Positions 12,911 through 25,588 of a stretch of DNA of 64,000 nucleotides are shown in pieces. The position numbers and the translations under genes were made by a program. This DNA comes from Macrophomina tecta (Eukaryota; Ascomycota; Dothideomycetes; Botryosphaeriales; Botryosphaeriaceae): contig JAKSGN010000037.1 of assembly GCA_024180945.1 (NCBI GenBank), forward strand, positions 315,501-379,500, written 5' to 3'. Each line of letters starts with the position of its first letter. The first letter of the stretch is position 1. The notes below the pieces were generated by a model. It was not told the DNA's origin and searched no databases. It saw only the letters and a list, made by a program, of their open reading frames with translations.

Positions 12911-13103
12911 TATTAGAATAATAGGCCCTAGCATACCCTTAGAATACTTATACCGTGCGTTCCACGTGCTTATCACGTGCTACGCACGGGCCCCTAGTAT
13001 ATAACGCCACCAAGGAGTGAATCCTATACTACTAAGAATTCATACCTAAGAATATACGACTCTTCTAAAGGCTCCCTACTTATAACTAGCCCACTTACTT
13101 ATA
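12911..13103 (+). repeat. 3' LTR of A1
   Basis: The LTR is 193 bp, nearly identical to 5,927-6,119, starts TATTAGAATAATAGGCCC and ends TTACTTATA. It is followed by the target duplication GGTTC at 13,104-13,108. Differences from the 5' LTR are mostly C-to-T or G-to-A. Confidence 0.93.
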
Positions 13104-13108
13104 GGTTC

Positions 13109-15400
13109 CTAATACTAGGTTCTTTTTAAGTAAGGGCCTAATCTTTTCTCTAACTATTATTTTTAGCTATCCCCGTAGGAAAAACACGGTATTTTAAGAT
13201 CCTAGGTCTTAGATCTCGTAGTACTAGATTTCTCGAACTTCTAGATTTTTATTCTCTATTTTCTTAGAGTTTAGTTCCCTAGTTTTCTTAATCCCGGTTA
13301 TTAGAAATTCTAAGCTTATAATCTTCGGTCCCCGCTTTAGAATTCCCTATTCCCGAGGCCTTAGTTCCTAGGTATTTATTTTTCTAGTTTCTAGTCCTTA
13401 ATCCCGAGTTCCCTTTACTAGGGTCCTTAGTCCCTAGTCGACTAAGCTAGGTATCTATTTAGTTATTTAAGTCTCTATCTATCTCTTCTTATTTCCCGGG
13501 TCTAAGCCTTCTACGGGACAACGTATTAGCTATAATATTCTTATTTCTAGGAATATATCGTACCTTAAAATCTATAAGGTGAATCTAGGCAAGCTATTTA
13601 GTAATTAACATACTAGGTAAATCCGTTATCGTACGCTAAAGTTAAGTAACTAGGACTTCGTAGTCTATTTTTACTATAAATTATACTTCGTAGAGCTAAT
13701 AGCGAAACCGCTTTAGTTTATATACGAGCGCTTTCTATTCTAGCTTACCGCTGTTATACTTTTCCTTAGCTAAGGACTAGACCCTAGACTCGAATTATAT
13801 AGGGCGCCTTTTTCTATTACGGCTTATCTAAGCTAAATACGCGCCCTATCTATACTTTAAGGCGTCTATCTATATTATAATTTTACTATAGCCTTTCTTA
13901 TAATTAATCGGCATTAGAGAAGGAGAGAAAGTAATAGCCGCTTTAAGCTTATCTATAGCTTTTTAGTACTTATTTATCTATTTAAAGATAACATTCTTCT
14001 TAAAGAGGTTATATAATGGCCTAGCGCTTATACTATAATAGAATATCTATACTCGATAGTAATCGTAGAGCCTAAGAAATTCGCGTACTTCTCATTAATT
14101 TTAATAAGGTAGCTAGTTTAGAATCTTCTTAATCTTTTTTAGGTTAGAGTGCCTCCTATTAGCGTTATATATATAGCCTAGAATAGCTATATCTTCTTAG
14201 TAGAAGTACGTCTTCTTTACTAAGATCGTATAGCCCGCTCTCTTTATATCGTAGAGCGTAGTATTAAGGTTCTAGATATATTTAACTATAAACCTTTATA
14301 AACTAGGTTTAATCTTTTTATTTTCGTAGTCGGATCGTAGTCCGTTAACTATAATATTGTCGATGTAGTTCCGAGCTCTTTATAGAATATAATCTTTAAG
14401 AATAAATATAATAGCGCGTTAAAACTACGCTACCGAGTTAGTTACTTCTTACGGAATAGTCGTATAATATAAAAGACCGATTAGAGTATTAAAAGCTATT
14501 AGATCTTAGCTTTTCTTCGCTAGAGATATCTAGTTATATCTAGAAAAGAAGTCTAAAAGACTAAGAATCTTCTTTTTAGAGAAGTACTCCGCGAATTCGT
14601 TAGCGTTTAGAGGGGGGTATACGTTCCTAATTATTACGCGGTTAATATTAACCGTAGAATTAATTAATTAGTACTTCCTATTCTTCTTCTTTACTAGGAA
14701 GAATAGGTTTTAGTATAAGAAGTTACTATACTCTAAAACTTTCTTCTTTAGTCTATTCTCTAGTATTATAATAACTTTCTTCTAAAGAGTTCTCGGGACT
14801 CGAATTTTCTTTACTTACTATAGTTTATACGGAATAGTCTTAATTATAGTAGATAGTATAATTCTATTACTAATTTTGCCTTTTTTCTTAAAGGTCTAGA
14901 ATAACGCCTACTTACGGTTAAAGAGTATCTTAATTAGTAGCTCTTTTTCTTACTTAGTTACTATATTACTAATATTTAGTTCCTTAATCCGCTCTAGGGT
15001 TAGGCGAGCTTTTCTTACTAGTTTACTAAATTTCTTAGTAACTAGGTAATCGTAGAGGCTATCTAGTAGCCTAGCCGAAATAGCTTTTTTTCAGTTAATA
15101 GCTTCTTACTTCTAAAGCTAATTTATCTCGGGTATACTTCTATTCGGATTAGAATCGCCTACTAGTTATACTTTATTAGCTTTTCTTTTATATATTATAC
15201 TTATTTATTTTTCTTAGTTTTTCTAGAGGATTAATCTTATTTTTAGTTTCTTAAACTTTCTATACTAAAACGAATCGTTCGCAATAGATAAATTATTAAA
15301 ACGGGTTAAAATAAAGAGGAATAAAGGAAAATTATTACGTATCTACGCGCGCTACTTACTATTCTTACTCACGGGAGGGTGCTTAAGATTTAGCGTATTC
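13109..15400 (-). pseudogene. Element C pol: RT and RNase H, part of integrase
   Basis: The minus-strand translation gives a fungal gypsy reverse transcriptase. In order from about 15,050 downward it reads VRKARLTLERIKELN, then FFLVKKKN near 14,690, LINSTVNINRV near 14,650, a DFFSRYN stretch, and the active-site region YIDNIIVNG at 14,342-14,366 (usually FIDD or YIDD). RNase H and the start of integrase follow toward 13,109. No protease is seen at the start of this frame; it lies in the upstream gag-pro frame near 16,090. All stops seen are RIP-type. The frame is split by A1, inserted at 5,926/13,104. Confidence 0.78.
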
Positions 15401-15409
15401 TCGGCGAAA

Positions 15410-15480
15410 GACTTATGTCTAACTAGGTATAAGTCTCCGGGCGCACGGACTAGGAACTTATATTTAGTTAGGTATAAGTC
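15410..15480. repeat. Palindrome pair P5/P6 between gag-pro and pol of C
   Basis: Two palindromes lie at 15,410-15,435 and 15,455-15,480, starts 45 bp apart, with the same half site (GACTTATACCTAG before RIP) as those at 477 and 4,277. On the minus strand they fall between the end of the protease-bearing frame (about 15,490) and the beginning of the RT frame (about 15,380). Confidence 0.8.
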
Positions 15481-15489
15481 TTCTAGTAC

Positions 15490-16739
15490 CTTAGCGCCTT
15501 TTTATTAGTTTGCCTTAACTATCTCTTCTAGAGGGTCTTTATCTTTATTCTCTATACATACCGGCGTAAAACGTTACGTTTATAACTTTATATTACTATC
15601 TTCTACTAGGATTTTATTCTTTACTAAGGTCGCTACGTAGGCCTAGGCTTCTATATACCTAGTTTTACTTAGTCTTTTAGGTACTTTTTATTATTCTTAT
15701 CGTCTACTTCTTTAATTCTTAGCTAAATATTAATCTTTTAGTAGCCTAGCGATTTATCGCGCTAACTCGTGTAGAAGATAATCTTTATCTTATTTAGTAT
15801 TAAGTATATCTAATATAAAGCTCTTCTATTAGTCTAATACTATAGCCTAAAACTAACGAACTATATTTATAGAGCTCTAATAATAGTATCGATACTACTA
15901 TTTTCTAGTATAAAGAAGGTAACTAGGAAGTTTGATAATCTAAGCTATAGATAGATAAACGAAATAAACCTAATAAAGTCTACCGCCGGACTCGTAATAG
16001 GTATAACCTTATAGATTTTAATTCTTTTTAGTAGGATTTCTACAAAGAGGCTATATTTCTTAGCCGCGCTTTTAGAAATTACGTTTACCTCTAATCTAGT
16101 ATTAAAGAGAATATTAATCGTCTAATCTATATATAGACCTACTAAACCTTTACTAATAGGGTAAGTCTTCGTAGTTAGTACCTAGCCTATCGTATTATAT
16201 AAGTTATAGGTTTTCGAGCCGCTTATTCTTCTTAGGCTCGTTATCGAGTTTACGGTTATTAATTGCGATATCGCTACTTTTTATAGCTTTGTTTTCTAGA
16301 AGTATAGCTAAGCCGCTCTTACTAGTTACGTCTAGCGTATCGCTTTACACCTAGAGCTTTAAGCTTTTTTTACCGCGTTATATACCTTGTTTTATTCGGC
16401 GCATACCCGAAAAAGCTTTTTATGCGGCTCTATCGCCTTAAGTAGTCTTTGCATAGTTAGATTAATAATTAATTCGATATCTTTTAGCTAGTTCTCTATA
16501 GCGGGTAAGGTTTATAATCTTTCCGAACTCATTCTACGGCCCTCGGGCGTATACCGATTACGCGGAGGCTTTATAGTAGTACTCGGCTCGCTTCGCGCGA
16601 AATTCTTTACTTTTTTTACTTATTCTTCTAGTATTCTTCCTACCTTATTATTATTGATTTTCTAGATACGTTCAGGCCTAAACCCTTTAATAGTACTTAG
16701 GTACTCCTTCTTAATATCTTTATTAGACACCGGTCTCTT
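15490..16739 (-). pseudogene. Element C gag-pro, 3' half with protease
   Basis: The minus-strand frame contains a retroviral-type aspartic protease near 16,060-16,130 that reads LFNTRLEVNVISKSAAKK. It matches the family pattern LhDTGxEVNVIS, with the catalytic Asp now Asn and Gly now Arg by G-to-A changes. The frame ends about 10-20 bp before palindrome P6. It is split by B1, whose target duplication CTCTT lies at 16,735-16,739. Confidence 0.65.
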
Positions 16740-17477
16740 TGTTACGAACCCTATAAGCGACGGTCCTGTACGGGTAAATATTTCCTAGGAAATAGAAACC
16801 CTCCCGGGAGGAAATCCCGTAAGGGATTACTAACCGCTAAAAAGCGGCGCTTAGAGAGCTTAGTTAGGAAATAAGCAACGCTACTAGATCCCGTAGGGGA
16901 ATAATTCCCTTAAGAAAATAGGGCCCGCACGAAAACGACTAGATAGGGTTATAAGAGACTATAGCCCGTAGAAATAATACTCTCTTAGTAAAAGTCGCGG
17001 GTAGAATCTAGAAAACCGGTAAAAGAGCGCGTTACGCGATAGTAAATAAGGTAAACATCGCTATCATTCGGCTTAGAAGGATAGAAGTCGGATTCTAAAA
17101 AACAAGCCGTAGCGCCTAGGTTACGTATAGGACCCACTCCTAGATTTTAACTAATCTAAGACCTACCTTTTAGATCACTACCGATCTAGGATCCTACTAG
17201 ATTATATAAGATCTAAATACTATACTAGATTATTATAACTTTCCTATAGTATATAGATATACTTATTAGATAGTACTTTAATCTTTATAGTTAACTTAAA
17301 GTTCTAATACAACCCTATTAGAGGTAATAAGCCTAACGCGTACCGTATACCAATATATTACGTAATTACTACTATTATTCTAATTCTTTACCCTTCTCTT
17401 ATCTTTTAAGGTAAATCCCTTAGCTACCTAATCCTACTAAGCGATTCTAAAGCCTAGTAGAAGAGGCCGCCGTTATA
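16740..17477 (+). repeat. 5' LTR of B1
   Basis: The 738-bp LTR starts TGTTACGAACCC and ends CGTTATA. It has the same length as the 3' LTR at 25,589-26,326, so the two differ by substitutions only, mostly RIP-type. Confidence 0.93.
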
Positions 17478-20141
17478 CTTTAACTACTATTCTTATAAGG
17501 GAAGGCAGTTCTGAGAAAAGAAATACTTAACGATAAAATAGTATTACCTAATACTTAATGCTAACTAAGTAATATAATAAATGACGTTAATATAAATAAT
17601 AACGGTTTTCTATAGCTAACTATAGCCGACCTCTTTTAGGTTATCTAAGATATATAAGGCTAGATCGGCGAACTACGTAGATAACTCTAGGAGTAGACTA
17701 ATAAAAATATATAGCTTTATTAATAAATAGGCGAACTTCGCAACTAAGCTATTCCGATAACCCTTACCCCGATACCCGTTTATACTCCGGTATTAACAAC
17801 GACTTAACCTTCTAATAAAAGTACGAAGACGGCTAAGCTAGATCTATTCTATAATAATTAAAAGAAGCTCTAGACCTTTCTCTCGTAACTTAATCTATAC
17901 TTTTTCTTTAACTCTAGAGACTTCCCTACTAATAATAAAAAGATAATATTCGTAGCTACCTATCTCCGCGATATTACGGTATAGTAGTTCGAGCCCTACC
18001 TTAGAGACCAAATAGAGAAAGAACTAGAAGTACGTAAAGAGAATACTAAGAAAGTCTTTAATAGCTATAAGTACTTTATAACTTAAATTAAGTAAAGCTT
18101 CGGAGACCTCGATAAGATTAATAAGACCCGACGAGCCGTTATAAATATCTACTAAAAGACCTTAGTAGCGGACTATACTATAGAATTCTAGAAGGCTATA
18201 GTATACCTAGATAACTAGTCCGACCGCGCCCTTATAGACTACTACTACCGAGGACTTAAGGAAAGGGTTAAAGACTAACTTATAATATAAGATGATTCTA
18301 AGACCCTAGACGAGCTTATTAAGCTAGCTATTAAATACGATAACCGCCTCTTCGAGCGCTAATCCGAGAAGTATAAGATAAACTACGAAGTTAATACTTC
18401 GCGCCTAGCGCGCCCTAGATATACTTAGAAAGAAGAAGATACTATAGAGCTAGATAATATTAATCGCCGAAACGACCTACCTAAAAAGGATAACTACTAT
18501 AGGGAAAAGAATAACGGCTATAAGAAAAAATGACGTAAAGAATAGACTCTAGAGTAAAAATAAAGGTTTAAAAAAGAACTATACATCTACTACGATAAGA
18601 CTTAGAAAAAAATATACTACTATCTTAAGAAGAATAAATAAGTCTCGGTTATAACGTAAGAACCGAAAAGCCGAGAAGTCTCTATAGTTACTAAGTAAGA
18701 AAACCCCTTTAACGAGTTCGATAAATAACGCGAAGAGAGCTAGAGCCCCGAGTATTAGAAGCTTAGCTAGATAGCCTACTACGACGATAACTATACTATC
18801 TACTAGAGCGATAAAGACGCTATAGGCTAGTATTCTAAGAAGCTACGATACGTTAATACGACTCTAAGAATAGAGGATAAGCTTATTAAAGCCTTTTCTA
18901 ATAACGAGGACCTAGTCGATAGCGATATAGGGGAACTATATAATAGTATTCTAGAATTAAGTACGACCGATAACGAGTAATAGTAGGACGAAGCTATACT
19001 TATAAGAATAACTAAATATCTAACCCGATATGAAGAGATACGCCGCGTTACTAATAGCCTAAAGCCTACGGTTACCTAGATTCTAGGCCCTATAATTAAC
19101 CTTAGGACGTAGTAATATAAGGTATAGTAAGAAAAGATATACGCACGTATATAGTAAAACAATATCTAGAACCCCTAGAAAGAATTACTACTCGAAATAG
19201 CTAACGAACTCGTATCTTAGCTAGAGAATGAGGTATAGAAAGTATAATAATAATAAGACCTATAGTACCTTCGTAATATAGCCTATACCCTCTATTAGTA
19301 CGGTATAGTAACTAGGGACAGGGGCACCTTATAATAGATATTCTACAAAAAATACGATATGTCTATCTTCTAGTATTAGGTCTAAAACGGGTAAATCTAC
19401 TAGAGACGACTAATTAAACGTAGTAGATAGACGTAAGAGAAAGATACCTTAATTCTAGTTAACGAATAGAACGAGTATATTCGTTATAAAATAATAGAAC
19501 GACCTATATTAAAAAACTAGACGGCTCCCCTAGATAGGAATTCTAGAAGGGGCCGTTAGATAGGTTTCTTAACTAGGTTATATATATAGTAAACGGAATT
19601 ATATCTACCGGATTAAACCTATACCGACTTTTATATATCCTAGTTATATTCTACAGAAAAAAGGTAATAGCTATAATCGATAGCGGCGTATAAGGCGTAT
19701 TCGTTAATTCTAAGTTTATCGTTAAGAACTAACTACCCTAGTAAGCTAAGGATTATTCTTATCGGCTAAGCACGGTAAACGGCTTCTTAGCGGAATACGG
19801 AAATAGCTAGATATAAATTAAGATAGGAGAAGCACCCCTTACTATCGGAAATTACCGAGAATAGATTAATCTCGACGTAATAATAATCCCCAGACACGAT
19901 ATTATTCTAGAAATATCGTAGCTAAAGACTTACGAGCTATATATTAGCTAGAGAATAGAGACTATTACGTTTTCTAACGAATACTATAGACGCTACCTCG
20001 CAACGGTAAGAAGAAGCTAATAGAGCTAAAAGAAAGCGCTAGAGCCTAGAAGCTAGAGCGGAATCTCTAAGCTAAGATAGCGAAATAATAACGTACCCGT
20101 AAATATTAAGACTATTAGCTATCGAACGCTAAAACTTATAA
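17478..20141 (+). pseudogene. B1 gag and protease remnant
   Basis: Plus-strand frames here are rich in Asp, Glu, Lys and Arg and broken by TAG/TAA. Near 19,660-19,720 the translation reads KVIAIIDSG, the aspartic-protease DSG motif of Ty3/gypsy elements. Upstream sequence holds the gag position. The frame is interrupted by the transposon at 20,144 and continues into RT after 21,457. Confidence 0.6.
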
Positions 20142-20143
20142 TA

Positions 20144-21454
20144 CCGCACCCGTGCAAAAGTCAGGGCGCACGGCCAAGACGCTAATTATCCTGCCACCAA
20201 CACCAATACTTTGGAGTCGTATTATTCAACAAGGAGTTGCTCAAATGCAGTAAGAGTTGATTCTTTATAAAGCTAGGCTACCAGCGAGTTTGATAGCCAC
20301 CAGCTTGAATAACATCTACAAGCCGTTGTGGCATACTTTTACAAAGCGCTTTAAGGCTTGGTTTTTCCACCAATGCGTATGCCCTAGGTAACCACTCAGC
20401 TAGTAACGCCTCCACGCGCTCAGGATTCTTCTCAAGCTCAATAAATGGCGCAATCTCTTGAAGCTTCATCTTTAGTGGCCACCAAAGGTATTCCTGGAGG
20501 TTTAGATCAGGCGAATATAGGGGGTGAGTAATGCACCTAATTTGGTGATCACGCAGCCATTTCTTCACCCGGTTCGCCCGATAAATACCAGCACCATCTT
20601 GTAACCAGTATATACTATAGTCGTAGTTTCTTGGTACCTATTCCTCCAGTACTTTGATATAGGATTTGGCAGTATAGCCTTGCCTAGGAGAGTCCAAATC
20701 ACGCTCTATAACGTGTAAATCAGACACCCCTAGCTGGCCTGAAAAGCCACCCCATACCATACATCTTGCCTTCTTGCCAAGTGGCCGTGTATTAAGCCGG
20801 CTTTGGTCCCACTTTTGCTGGCCAGGCGTACGGAAAACCCAGCTTGGTGCGTGGCCAGAGCCCTGCTCAACTGAGCACTCATTACCGAACGTAACCCTCA
20901 TCCACCATCTCCAGCTCTTATACCGGTATTTCTTTGCATATTGGTACCGAATGCGGGCATTCGCTTGAGAGATCCAAGGCCGATTCTTTGCACGCCATTT
21001 GGTAATATGGTTCTTGCGTAGAATACGCCTGAGCGTATCTTTATGGATAGATAACTGGAGTTGCTTAATCACCTGGCTGTGCTTAAGTTTTGGGAACCGG
21101 TTAACAAAACGAATAATCTGGCGCTCCGTGCGAAGGCTGACTTTGGGGGGACGGCCAGTACGAGGTGTTAGATCAATCTGGCCAGTCGTATTGTAGTGGT
21201 TGATGCAGCTCCTAATTGCGTGTTCTGAGAAGCGAGTCTCACGGGCAATTTGACGCCCAGATTTACCATCTTGCGATTGTGTAATAACCGAAACTCGTTG
21301 ATTATGTGAAAGCTGATGCCTTTGCCTAGCATTGCCTGAAATTTCGCGTCCAAAGATGCGCTGCATGGTGGTGTAATGAGGCAAGGGATGAAGAGGGTAC
21401 GTTGTTGTTTTGACTCGTGCACGTCCGTGCGCCCTGACTTTTGCACGGGTGCGG
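20144..21454 (-). mobile_element. Tc1/mariner-like DNA transposon nested in B1
   Basis: A 1,311-bp element with perfect 30-bp terminal inverted repeats (20,144-20,173 and 21,425-21,454, starting CCGCACCCGTGCAAAAGTCA) and a TA duplication at 20,142-20,143 and 21,455-21,456. Its base composition is near normal and contrasts with the AT-rich sequence around it, so it arrived after most of the local RIP. Confidence 0.95.
20278..21366 (-). pseudogene. Tc1/mariner-like transposase, one stop and one catalytic change
   Basis: A single frame of 363 codons starts at the ATG at 21,366. An N-terminal paired-type helix-turn-helix region is followed by TPRTGRPPKVS and a second HTH, then a DDE_3-type catalytic domain (VTFGNECSVEQ, then WVFRTPG, then YWLQDGAGIYRA, then YSPDLNLQEYLWW). 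The second Asp (in LQDG) and the final Glu (in QEYLW) are present. The first catalytic residue, normally Asp in a SDE motif, is Asn in GNE. An in-frame TAG at 20,638-20,640 follows residue 242, where CAG (Gln) is likely. Both changes are of the CpA-to-TpA or TpG-to-TpA kind. As it stands the element could not move itself. Confidence 0.9.
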
Positions 21455-21456
21455 TA

Positions 21457-24400
21457 AGATAAGAAGAAAAGGCCTATACGATTTACGTAAGACCTAGTAA
21501 AGATATTAAGTAGAAGACTCTTACTCGTATAAAACGGGGCCTTATAGATAAGAATAAGAATAGCCTAAAGCTAGTCGAAGAAGACTACCCCTAGAGGCTT
21601 AATAGATAATATAGCTACTTAGATAAAGTAGATACTAGTTCCCTCGGGTATAAGAGCTATAACGATAAAGGTATTTTAGTAGCCAAGGTTAGCGTAGACC
21701 TTAGCAGAATTATAGAGCCTACTACAAACGAATTAGTATCTATACTAGAATTAGAGATAGTCCTATAAGAGTTCTAAAATATACTAAGAATATTCTAAGA
21801 AAGAGGTAAAGAATAACTACTAGAGTATTAGCTATAGAATTATAAGATATTCTTACTCCCGGGAATATAGCCTACTTTTAAGCCTATTTACTCCTTATCT
21901 AAGATAGAGGCTAAAGCATTACGGGAATATATTAATAAAAACCTAGAACGAGGATATATACGACCCTTATAGTCGCCGATAGAATACCCTATTCTATTCG
22001 TTCTAAAAAAGAATAGTAAGCTCCGCCTCTACGTCGACTATAGATAGCTAAATAATATTACGGTAAAAAACTAATACCTATTACCTTATATCGACGAATT
22101 ATAGGATAAGCTTCGTAACGCTAAGTTTTTTATAAAACTAGACCTCTAAGAAGGTTACTACCTAGTCCGTATTAAGAAAGAAGAAGAATAGAAAATAGTA
22201 TTCTAAACGCGATTTAAATATTACGAGTATACGGTAATATCTTTTAGGCTTACTAACGTACCGGCTACCTTCTAGAGCTTAGTTAACGATATTCTATAAC
22301 CGTATTTAGACGTATTCGCCTTAGCTTACCTAGATAATATTCTAATCTACTCGAAAACGCTCGAGAAATATACTAAGTACGTAAGAAAAGTTCTAAAGGC
22401 CTTAGACGAACGAAATCTCTAAGTAGCCCCCGAAAAGAGTAAATAGTATACGTAAAAGATAGAATACCTAGAATTTATTATTACCCTAGAATATATTAGT
22501 ATAGACAATAAGAAACTAGACGTAATTAGAGACTAGCTAATACCGCGAACCGTTAAAGAAGTATAATCCTTTCTTAGATTTATTAACTTTTACCGGAAGT
22601 TTATTATAAACTACGCTAGAATAGCGGCACCTCTAACTAATATTACTAAGAAAGAGCACGGGTTTATATAAAAAGAAAGATAATAACGAGCGTTCGACTT
22701 ACTAAAGCGGATATTTATAGAAGTACTAGTTCTAGGGCTCTATAATCTAGATCTACTAATTACGGTAGAAACTAATGCTTTAGACTACGCTATAGAAGCC
22801 GTACTTAGTTAGCTAGATAAAGAAGATAGACTATACTCTATCGCCTACTACTTAAGAAAAATAATACCTACTAAGAGAAACTACGACGTCTACGATAAGA
22901 AACTCTTAGCTATAGTCACGGCTTTTAAAGAATAGAGATACTACTTTAAAGGTACTAAGTACTAGATTATAGTCTACTACGACTATAAGAACCTCTCGTA
23001 CTTTACTACTACTAAGAAATTAAACTAACGATAAATTTAGTAGGCTAAAGACCTAGTATTCTATAATATAAAGATTATCTATAGAAAGGAATCTAAGAAT
23101 ACTTACGCTAATGCGCTAAGTAGACGAGCTAACTATATTAAAGAAAAGCTAGGTTCGTAACCTATAATACTTAATACGTAGAAAGACGGGTCTTTTATAC
23201 CTACTAGCCGTAGCCGCTAGATTATAGCTATTTATAGCCTAGAATAAACGTAGCTTAAGAAAGGACTAGACAACTCGCTTACCCTAGTTAGACTATTCGC
23301 CCTAGTAATACGCCTCGAAGGTAACGAATAGAAGTAAAAGATCCGAAAAGCCTACGTAAATAACGTAATAGCGTAAGAAATTAAAGAGCTTAAAGACGAC
23401 CCCTAAGTAACTAAAAACGTAGATAGTATAATTCTATTTCTAGAATTAGTCTACGTTTCGGTTAAACTACGGGAAGAGCTCGTAAAGAATATATATAAAG
23501 CCCTAGTATACGGTTATTAAGAAATAGATAAGATAATAAAGTAAATTATAAGAAGCTACTATTTTCTAGGGCTAAGAAGAATCGTTTAACGGGTAGTCTC
23601 GTAATATAATCTTTATATTAGAAGTAAGGCCGCGAGGTATATATTCTATAAACTACTTTAGCCGCTACTAGTACTAAAGCGCCCTTAGTAATCTATCTCG
23701 CTAGACTTTATTATGGACCTATCTAAGTTAAAAGAACCGCTTACTAAGGTTAAGTATAACTTAATCTTAGTTATCGTTAATAGAATAATAAAGTACGTAT
23801 ACTACTTGCTATATCTTAAGACGGTAAATACGGAAGAACTCGCCTATACGTTTCTTAGAATAATTCTTAGTAACTACGGATTACTAAAAGAGCTCGTATT
23901 AGATAGAGATCGGCTATTTATATTCTAATTCTAGTAGACTCTTACCCGCTAGCTTAGAGCTAAGTATAAGCTCTCGACCACGGCACACCCTTAAATAGAC
24001 GAATAGATAGAACGAATAAATTAGACGCTAAAATAATACCTACGCTACTACCTTAACTACGCGTAAGATAACTAGGTTAAGCTACTACCGCTCGTATAGT
24101 TCGCGTATAATAGCTTAAAAGCGTTAGCTATATAAGAATCCCCGTTCTACGCTAACTACGATTATAAGCCTATAGCTTATAAAGAGCCCGTACTAAGTAA
24201 ATTCCTAGCCTAAAAAGAAATTCTTAAAGTAGACTAGCTAAAGGTACTCTACGAATAATTATATCTAGACCTCGAATTCGTAGCCCTATAAATAGATAAA
24301 TACTATAATAGACGGTACTAGAAGGCACTAAAGCTAAAGAGAGGAAATAAAGTTTACCTCTTTAGAAAAAATATTAAGATAAAACGGCCGAATAATAAAT

Positions 24401-24889
24401 TAAACTTTAAGAAAATCGGACCGTTTAAAATTAAAGAATAGATTAGAAAGGTTAATTTCCACCTTAGACTACCTAATACTATACGGATATACTCTATATT
24501 TTACGTCTTACTTCTTAAACCGGTACTAGAGAACGCTACGCTATTACGCTAAATAGAAGAAATACTACCGGAAAATCTAGATGCCAACGAAAATATAGAC
24601 TAGAATATAGAATAAATTCTAGATAGCGGCTATATTAACGGTTAATTCCGATACCTCCTTAAATAGAAAGAAGACTAGAATAATACCTAGAAACTACCGA
24701 AACTCTATAACTATTAAGAGCTTATTAATAAGTTCTATTGCTAAAACCTAAATCGACTAATACCGCCGACTCGTTATACACAAAGAATCTAAAATTAAAG
24801 TCTAGAAACGGAGATAACCGCGCCTAATTAACTAGACTAGAACCCTCGGGAGACGTAGAACCTAAACTAACGCTAGAAGACCTAATAGA
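21457..24889 (+). pseudogene. B1 pol: RT, RNase H, integrase, chromodomain
   Basis: RT lies at about 21,930-22,510, with ILFVLKKNSKLRLYVDYR and the active site YLDNILIYS at 22,325-22,350 (YLDD in active members). The integrase core is still open for 71 codons at 23,713-23,928, reading LILVIVNRIIKYVYYL, then a LSNYGLLKELVLDRDRL stretch. A chromodomain-like end at about 24,600-24,750 reads YLLKWKED then LPKLYNYQEL, where the second stretch has a stop at the Gln. The frame is otherwise broken only by RIP-type stops. The chromodomain marks it as a chromovirus, a class that usually targets heterochromatin. Confidence 0.82.
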
Positions 24890-25489
24890 CTAGAATAACT
24901 CTATAGTGTTATTAGCTAAGACACCGCTACGTAAACGCTTTAGCGATCGCTTCTCCTTAGTATTTTTAGGGTTAATAAGACCCCTAGCCTTACGAGTAAA
25001 CTTAAGACGATTAAGCTCTTCTAACTTCTTTATAGTAGAAGCCTTCTTCGCGATTATTAGGCTTCTACGCTTTTTTAAGAGCTTCTTCTGTTTCCGCGCC
25101 TAATTAAGATGCGCTATCGTAGCCTAAGTAGCCTTTAAAGCATTCGCCTTATCTCGCTCCGCCTAGTCCAAAGCCCGTCGTATATAAAGAACTAAGAAAA
25201 TCAGCGAGATAGAAGATAAAGAGATAAAAAACTTATAATCTAAATAATCTAACCTAGTAGTATCGTAAGTAGATTTATCCTTACATACGCACTCTTCGTA
25301 GCGGGAATAAGACCTATCTATTTAGTAAATAACGAAAGATAGATTACCCTTCTTCTTACTAAAATTTAATAGCAAATAAGAAGAATAAGAAAAGAATATA
25401 TTCTCGCTAAAGAAATCGATCTTATTACCTAAATCTATATACTTAGAACGCTAGTTATTATGCTTCCGCTTATAAAAGTCGGTCGACAT
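24890..25489 (-). pseudogene. B1 antisense gene downstream of pol, about 200 codons
   Basis: On the minus strand an ATG at 25,489, about 100 bp inside the 3' LTR, opens a frame of 199 codons to a TAG at 24,890, with only a handful of internal TAG/TAA codons in Trp/Gln-like positions and no frameshift. The predicted protein starts MSTDFYKRKHNN. It has a Cys pair in EECVCKD, then a hydrophobic stretch ISLIFLVLYI that could span a membrane, then a Lys/Arg/Leu-rich C-terminal half (KQKKLLKKRRS, then STIKKLEELNRL). The C-terminal half looks like a coiled coil or nucleic-acid-binding region. A related antisense frame exists in B-prime at 32,713-33,326. Pol on the opposite strand ends close to the end of this frame. 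The function is unknown. Confidence 0.62.
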
Positions 25490-25588
25490 AGTAAAAGACT
25501 TATAGAAGAAAAGAATAAGAAAACGCGAACCTAAGATATAGAAGAGCGGATAAATCTTCGGGCCGAAGATCCTTAAGAGGGGGAATAG

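Larger units (their letters stand above)
5927..13103 (+). mobile_element. Ty3/gypsy chromovirus A1, complete, RIP-inactivated
   Basis: A 7,177-bp element flanked by 193-bp LTRs and a perfect 5-bp target duplication (GGTTC at 5,922-5,926 and 13,104-13,108). Gene order on the plus strand is gag, protease, RT, RNase H, integrase, chromodomain, followed by an antisense gene. A purine-rich tract ending GGCGGGGGTAG abuts the 3' LTR. It is less mutated than A2, so it is either younger or escaped some rounds of RIP. It interrupts the integrase region of element C. Confidence 0.92.

Noticed and set aside
23713..23928. 71-codon open frame in B1
   Set aside because: It is an unbroken piece of the integrase core within the pol pseudogene, not a separate gene.
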